Assembly (NCBI GenBank): GCA_025937115.1
Contig: JAICSB010000069.1
Location: 1-10,820, forward strand
Origin: Pseudonocardiaceae bacterium
Lineage (GTDB): Bacteria; Actinomycetota; Actinomycetes; Mycobacteriales; Pseudonocardiaceae
DNA length: 10,820 bases
Direction: 5' to 3'
Every line of letters starts with the position of its first letter. Position 1 is the first letter of the stretch. The notes below the pieces were generated by a model. It ran no database searches and was not told the DNA's origin. It saw only the letters and a list, made by a program, of their open reading frames with translations. The position numbers and the translations under genes are program-made. Shown piece after piece: positions 7,109 through 10,820 of the stretch.

Positions 7109-7131
7109 CACCGTCGCGGACCATCTACGCT
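7103..7131 (+). promoter_or_regulatory. Plus-strand operon promoter
   Basis: TTGACA (7103-7108), a 17-base spacer and TACGCT (7126-7131) form a near-ideal vegetative-type actinomycete promoter (TTGAC-N17-TAnnnT). Transcription would begin near 7138. Because it lies downstream of the upstream ATG (7084) of the aminotransferase frame, it rules that start out unless another promoter exists, and supports the TTG start at 7168. Confidence 0.6.
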
Positions 7132-7167
7132 CGAAAATCGTCCACGGTCGTTCTCCTGGGAGATGGA

Positions 7168-8271
7168 TTGACGGCACACGGATTCGTTGTTTCCTCCTCA
7201 TTAGTTTCGCCGGCCCGGCGGCGCGGCTCAGATAGTCGGCTCAATTTTAGCAGTAATGAACTCATCCATCCTGCCACCGACACCGTGCTGAACGCCGTTC
7301 GTGCTGAAATGAGCGTGGCCGATCTGGTGCGTTACCCGCGGAACTTTGACGCTGCCGCCATGCTTGCCGCATACTTTCGGGTTCGGCCGGACGAACTGCT
7401 GATTACGCCCGGCTCGGACTCCGCAATCAGACTTATATGCTCCTACTACGCGCTCAAGGTGACGACCGGCGGCGTCCTGGTGCATCCTCGGCCGCACTAT
7501 GACGGCTGGGAGCAGTCGGCGCGTCTGCACGGCTTCGAGGTGTACGGAATCGAGGCGGACCCAACCAACCTCGCGAGGCTGGTTTCACGTCTAGTGAAAG
7601 TCGCCCAGACGGTGAAGGGCGCGCTGATCGCGCTCAGTGTGCCCGGCGCTCCGCTGGGGGGCTGTGTCACGACCGACCAGATCGAGCAAATTGTCGAGGT
7701 GGCGAGGGAACGCGACCACCTCGTCGTCCTGGACGCCTGCTACCAGGCGTTCAACGGTCCGCTCCAGATGCAAATCGAGCGTCGCGGCGGCCCGGTTCTG
7801 GTGGTCCAGTCCCTGTCCAAATCCCACGGGTTGGCCGGTGCCCGGGTGGCCGTCGTGTGCGGTGACCCCGACCTGGTCGCCGCACTCGGGGGCGGACCGC
7901 TGGAACAGGCCGTCTCCGCGCCCTCCCTACTTGCTGCCAAGGTAGCGGTGGCCCACCACGAACTGCTGCGGACAGTGTGGACCGAGATCGCCGAGGTCCG
8001 TGAACGTTTCACACACCGCCTGCGGGACAATGGGCTGCCGACCGTGGACAGCCGTGGGAACTTCTTAGCAGTTCAGGTAGGGACCGCGACGACAGCGGCC
8101 ACGGTGACACAGTTCCTGTCCGACGCCGGCTACCGAATCCGCAATCTCTCCGACCTGCCGGGGCTCTCCGGTTACGTTCGCTTCACGGTGGCCGACGCAG
8201 CGGCCACCGACCGGTTGGCTGATCTCTTACTGACGGTCACGTTCACACTATCCGGCCCAGGAAGGAGATGA
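7168..8271 (+). CDS. HisC-like PLP-dependent aminotransferase
   Basis: A 367-residue fold-type I aminotransferase of the histidinol-phosphate aminotransferase group. Visible marks are 'LNFSSNELIHP' near the start, 'ITPGSDSAIRLI' (the PLP-phosphate loop, 79-90), 'VLDACYQAF' (D189 for the PLP nitrogen, Y192), the Schiff-base lysine K218 in 'SLSKSHGLAGAR' with R225, and R338 in 'GYVRFT' for the substrate carboxylate. In the usual 'NPNNPTG' loop the sequence is 'VPGAPLGG', so the conserved Asn that contacts the PLP 3'-oxygen is Ala161. TTG 7168 is chosen because GGAG lies five bases before it and the promoter at 7103-7131 overlaps the codons of any earlier start (the frame is open back to ATG 7084). 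It contains three TTA codons (7201, 8065, 8227). HisC-like NikK and PolI act in nikkomycin and polyoxin assembly; an equivalent role is inferred. The stop overlaps the start of the next gene. Confidence 0.85.
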   Translation: MTAHGFVVSSSLVSPARRRGSDSRLNFSSNELIHPATDTVLNAVRAEMSVADLVRYPRNFDAAAMLAAYFRVRPDELLITPGSDSAIRLICSYYALKVTTGGVLVHPRPHYDGWEQSARLHGFEVYGIEADPTNLARLVSRLVKVAQTVKGALIALSVPGAPLGGCVTTDQIEQIVEVARERDHLVVLDACYQAFNGPLQMQIERRGGPVLVVQSLSKSHGLAGARVAVVCGDPDLVAALGGGPLEQAVSAPSLLAAKVAVAHHELLRTVWTEIAEVRERFTHRLRDNGLPTVDSRGNFLAVQVGTATTAATVTQFLSDAGYRIRNLSDLPGLSGYVRFTVADAAATDRLADLLLTVTFTLSGPGRR

Positions 8272-8273
8272 CC

Positions 8274-8903
8274 GTGCGCGTCCTGCTGGACTCCTGGACA
8301 CACTCCGCTGTCCACGAGTGGCCCTACCGTTGGTTGAGCACCGAAGATGGTCAGCTACTAGCACCCGAGAACGCGGTGCAACTGGCCTGTGGATTCCCCG
8401 ACGCTGCGTTCACCCGGTATGACGAGAGCGCACGCCGAGGCCGCAAGAGCTACCGCAATTTCTCTCGCGAGCTGGTGGCCCCCGACGGCAGCGCCGACGA
8501 TCACCTACCACCGTTATGGCGTGACCTGCTCGCCGACCTGCTCGACCCGGCCTACCGGCGTGCGGTGGCCGAGTTACTCGCGCAACCACCTGCAAGGCGC
8601 CTGGAGGTCCGGCTCGTACGCCACACCGCCGGTGACTGGCTCAGCCCCCACACCGATCGTGCGGACAAGAGATTCAGCCACATCCTTTACTTCAATCCTG
8701 GTTGGCAGGCCGACTGGGGCGGATGTCTGGAGATCCTGGAAAGTCACGATGCGAATACGGTGGTGGCGCGAGTGGTACCCCGGCTCGGCACCTCGGCACT
8801 GCTGGTCCGCGCCGTCAACTCCTGGCACCAGGTCACCGCCGTGGCGCCCGGGGCGGCGGTGTCATCCGACCGTATGTCCCTGCTCGTGCACGGTCTTCAA
8901 TGA
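8274..8903 (+). CDS. Fe(II)/2-oxoglutarate-dependent oxygenase
   Basis: A 209-residue 2OG-Fe(II) oxygenase with an intact triad: H126-T-D128 in 'LSPHTDRADKRFSHILYFNPGW', H185 in 'NSWHQVT', and R200 in 'DRMSLLVHG' as the 2OG anchor. The block after HxD (a short linker, then 'ILYFNPGW', 'WGG') follows the same architecture as the pair at 4333-5607, but the rest is only distantly similar, so it is a separate member of the same superfamily and not a recent copy. The start is set by the site AAGGAG at 8262-8267: ATG 8268 abuts it with no spacing, whereas GTG 8274 has the normal six bases, so GTG is preferred; ATG 8268 would add two residues. Two TTA codons (8514, 8574) are present. It overlaps the aminotransferase end if ATG is used and the kinase start at its own end (ATGA). 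Expected role: oxidation of a pathway intermediate, substrate unknown. Confidence 0.83.
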   Translation: MRVLLDSWTHSAVHEWPYRWLSTEDGQLLAPENAVQLACGFPDAAFTRYDESARRGRKSYRNFSRELVAPDGSADDHLPPLWRDLLADLLDPAYRRAVAELLAQPPARRLEVRLVRHTAGDWLSPHTDRADKRFSHILYFNPGWQADWGGCLEILESHDANTVVARVVPRLGTSALLVRAVNSWHQVTAVAPGAAVSSDRMSLLVHGLQ

Positions 8904-9622
8904 TCACCGGAGCGCCCGACAACGGACACCGTCGCGACGCAAGCGCCATCCCGGTACGGCGCATCCTCTTACTCGGGTGCGCCGGCGCGGGCAAGACGCA
9001 ATTGGCCAACCGGCTCGCACAAGCCACCGGCCTGCCCACCTACCACCTTGATGATGAGCACTTCGGACCCGGGTGGGAAATGTTGACCCCCGCCGAGTGG
9101 GTCGCGCTGCAGCAAAGTCTGACAGCCAAAGAAGAGTGGATCATCGAGGGCAACTGGGTCGACACTATCCCGGTACGGGTGGCCCGAGCACAACTCGTCA
9201 TCTTACTCGACTCGAGTGCGCCGCTCTGCCTTTACCGAGTGATCCGCCGGGCCTGGCGTATCCGTCGAGGCGATTACAGCGCCCTGCCGGCCCGGGTGCG
9301 GGCCAAGGCCGAGGCCGGCAAACCTTTCAACGCGACCAGCGAGTTCCACCAACTGCTCTGGGCCATCATCAGCTTCCGATTTCGGACCTGGGGCAAGGTC
9401 TTCGACTCTATCGTCGTGAATTCCTCGGCCGAGCTAGTCGTCGCCGTCGCCCCTGGACACCGCACAAGGTCGGTGCGGCATCGCCTGTGCCGCCGGAGCG
9501 TCGACGCAAAGATCGTTCCAGTCGGCGACATCCAAACAATCGCGCGAGCTCGCGCTGCAGGGATGCCCGGCGCCCCAACCGGTAAGCCATCTGTTCGTCG
9601 CACCGAGAGAGGCAACCGCTGA
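8900..9622 (+). CDS. P-loop kinase-like protein (adenylate kinase/FlaR-like)
   Basis: A 240-residue P-loop NTPase. Residues 20-50 give strand plus Walker A, 'RILLLGCAGAGKTQLANRLA' (G26-T33). 'HLDDEHFGPGW' (49-59) and 'WIIEGNW' (80-86) follow, both typical of the small kinases annotated as adenylate-kinase-related or FlaR-like. Then come 'LVILLDSSAPLCLYRVIRRAWR' (99-120) and an Arg-rich lid-like segment 'IRRGDYSALPARVRAKAE'. The last 50 or so residues are basic and not part of the family core. Such proteins phosphorylate small molecules, but the acceptor is not predictable. In this operon it could phosphorylate a nucleoside or sugar intermediate, or inactivate the product for self-protection. 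ATG 8900 overlaps the preceding stop as ATGA; no strong ribosome site is seen, so translational coupling is likely. A longer frame starting at 8702 lies inside the oxygenase gene and is rejected. Two TTA codons occur (8969, 9203). Confidence 0.75.
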   Translation: MITGAPDNGHRRDASAIPVRRILLLGCAGAGKTQLANRLAQATGLPTYHLDDEHFGPGWEMLTPAEWVALQQSLTAKEEWIIEGNWVDTIPVRVARAQLVILLDSSAPLCLYRVIRRAWRIRRGDYSALPARVRAKAEAGKPFNATSEFHQLLWAIISFRFRTWGKVFDSIVVNSSAELVVAVAPGHRTRSVRHRLCRRSVDAKIVPVGDIQTIARARAAGMPGAPTGKPSVRRTERGNR

Positions 9623-10820
9623 TGCAGATCCTGGTCGTCTGGCCGCCCCATGTGCCCAGCTACTTCAATGCCGGCCACCACCTGCCGGTATTCAACATCG
9701 CCGCCTACCTCCGGCACCAGAGCCACACCGTCACCGCACTCGACGCTGGAGCCTTGAACCAGACGTGGAAGGAGTTCGGTGACACCGTTTACCAGGGGCG
9801 ATACGACGCCGTCGTCCTGGTCAACGAGTACGACGTCGTGGAGGGGGTTCGCCGGGCCGCGGATTACTGCCGGGCGCTGCTTCCCGATGCCATGCTGATC
9901 ACCGTGGGTCGGCTCAGCTACCAGAACCCGGACTTCTTCCGGTCCCTCGAACTGGACGCGATCGTCAGCAGCGGGGATTATGAAGCCGGTTCGGCTGCCG
10001 CGGTCGCATGGCACGCAGCAGGCCGGCCGCCGGACGCCCGACTGCCCGGTACCGTGGTCCGCACCCCGGACGGCTGGAACCCTCCGGCGGGGCCGGGTAT
10101 TTGGCTGCCCGTCGAGGAGTGGGTGCTGCCCGACGTCGACGAGATTCCCTACGCAGCCTACGACCGCCTCTACCACTCCGACCGCAGTAAATTCTGTGGC
10201 ATCCCGAAGCGACGCGAACTCGTGGTTCCGGTGGCCCGCGGCTGCCCGATCGGCTGCGCCTTCTGCGATGTGCACCCCATGCAAGGCCTTCGGGAGCGGC
10301 GCATCACAGTGGGACAGACAATTGACTACATACGCGACGCCTTCGCCCGCCACCCCTTCGAGTACGTCGCTTTTTACGCCCCCACCTTTACCCTGGACCG
10401 ACGCTGGGTGGGTGAGCTCTGCGACGCCCTGTCGGCGCAGCCGCGCCGCTACCCGTGGAAATGCGCCACGACCCTGCACCACCTCGATGCTGACCTCGTC
10501 GCCTGGATGGCCGCCGCAGGCTGCATACGCATCAGCGTGGGGTTGGAGACGTTGGAGGATGAGGCGGCGGTCGGGTTGCCCCGGGTTAAGCGGCAGGTGC
10601 AGACCCAATTCGATGCGGTGTCCGGATGGTGCACCGCCCTCGGCGTCGAGCTCAACTGCTTCGTCATTGTCGGGCTGCCCGGCACCACTCCCCAGGGCAC
10701 CCGGCGCACCATCGAGACCCTGGCCCGCGCGGGCGCCCCCGCCCCCCCGCCGCGCAAAACACCGACAGCGCCGGGTGGGCCGGCGATGAGGGAGCGGCGC
10801 CGCAGCCCGGGTAAACGCCC
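9622..10820 (+). CDS. Radical SAM enzyme with N-terminal Rossmann/B12-binding-like domain, 3' end missing
   Basis: The frame is open from ATG 9622 to the window edge (399 codons seen). Residues 1-125 have the alternating pattern of a B12-binding-like Rossmann domain ('QILVVWPP', 'FNIAAYLR', 'YDAVVLVNEY', 'LDAIVSSGDYE'). No classical DxHxxG cobalamin motif is present, so cobalamin use is doubtful. The radical SAM core follows with C208-x3-C212-x2-C215 in 'ARGCPIGCAFC' for the 4Fe-4S cluster, 'RISVGLET' (303-310) and 'CFVIVGLPGTT'. The enzyme should cleave S-adenosylmethionine and start radical chemistry, such as C-C bond formation. By context it may act on the product of the enolpyruvyl transferase, as NikJ and PolH do. 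ATG overlaps the kinase stop (TGATG) and GAGAGAGG lies 9 bases upstream. From about 10735 the translation becomes Pro/Arg-rich and no longer looks like the family, so the last 80 or so bases may contain an indel or low-quality sequence. Confidence 0.82.
   Translation, partial: MQILVVWPPHVPSYFNAGHHLPVFNIAAYLRHQSHTVTALDAGALNQTWKEFGDTVYQGRYDAVVLVNEYDVVEGVRRAADYCRALLPDAMLITVGRLSYQNPDFFRSLELDAIVSSGDYEAGSAAAVAWHAAGRPPDARLPGTVVRTPDGWNPPAGPGIWLPVEEWVLPDVDEIPYAAYDRLYHSDRSKFCGIPKRRELVVPVARGCPIGCAFCDVHPMQGLRERRITVGQTIDYIRDAFARHPFEYVAFYAPTFTLDRRWVGELCDALSAQPRRYPWKCATTLHHLDADLVAWMAAAGCIRISVGLETLEDEAAVGLPRVKRQVQTQFDAVSGWCTALGVELNCFVIVGLPGTTPQGTRRTIETLARAGAPAPPPRKTPTAPGGPAMRERRRSPGKR

Noticed and set aside
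8702..8899. N-terminal extension of the kinase frame
   Set aside because: It overlaps the well-supported oxygenase gene in another frame. Homology to P-loop kinases starts after ATG 8900, which forms an ATGA overlap with the previous stop.
9274..10608. 444-codon minus-strand open frame
   Set aside because: It lies antisense to the kinase and the radical SAM gene, whose CxxxCxxC and Walker A motifs are on the plus strand. No family is recognisable in it.
1..10820. CRISPR arrays, tRNA or rRNA genes
   Set aside because: I found no regularly spaced direct repeats and no cloverleaf or rRNA-like stretch.

Overview
The window is high-GC DNA from an actinomycete, most likely Streptomyces or a close relative. 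The signs are strong G/C bias at third codon positions, GTG and TTG starts, stop/start overlaps between genes, and rare TTA codons of the kind that depend on the bldA leucyl tRNA. It appears to be the core of a small-molecule biosynthetic gene cluster. I see no NRPS, PKS, transporter or regulator gene inside it.

Layout. Positions 1-1148 are a degraded flank: an unassigned open frame, a 5' fragment of an IS630-type transposase, a short piece that may come from an IS3-type integrase, and a frameshifted acetyltransferase remnant. Positions 1149-7016 are a minus-strand operon, in transcription order: a MurA/EPSP-type enolpyruvyl transferase; an Fe(II)/2-oxoglutarate (2OG) oxygenase; a paralogue of it that has lost its HxD metal ligands; an ATP-grasp ligase; and a 606-residue fusion of an ornithine-carbamoyltransferase-like domain to a second, unrelated type of 2OG dioxygenase. 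Positions 7017-7167 are a short divergent promoter region whose two -35 boxes form a perfect palindrome. Positions 7168-10820 are a plus-strand operon: a HisC-like aminotransferase, a third stand-alone 2OG oxygenase, a P-loop kinase-like protein and a radical SAM enzyme that runs off the end. Within both operons nearly all genes overlap or almost touch, so each is probably one translationally coupled transcript.

How the genes may work together. Enolpyruvyl transferase, radical SAM enzyme, HisC-like aminotransferase, 2OG oxygenases and ATP-grasp ligase is the set of enzyme types known from peptidyl nucleoside antibiotics of the nikkomycin/polyoxin type. There, UMP is enolpyruvylated, cyclised by a radical SAM enzyme to an octosyl acid, trimmed, transaminated and joined to an unusual amino acid by an ATP-grasp enzyme. 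My inference is that this cluster makes a related nucleoside-like product. The carbamoyltransferase-dioxygenase fusion would then make an unusual carbamoylated, hydroxylated amino acid (citrulline-like) to be attached by the ATP-grasp ligase. This rests on families and context only; no product can be read from sequence.

Most notable points: the carbamoyltransferase-dioxygenase fusion with an altered acceptor loop, the co-translated oxygenase pseudoenzyme, the palindromic divergent promoter, and the TTA codons in several pathway genes.
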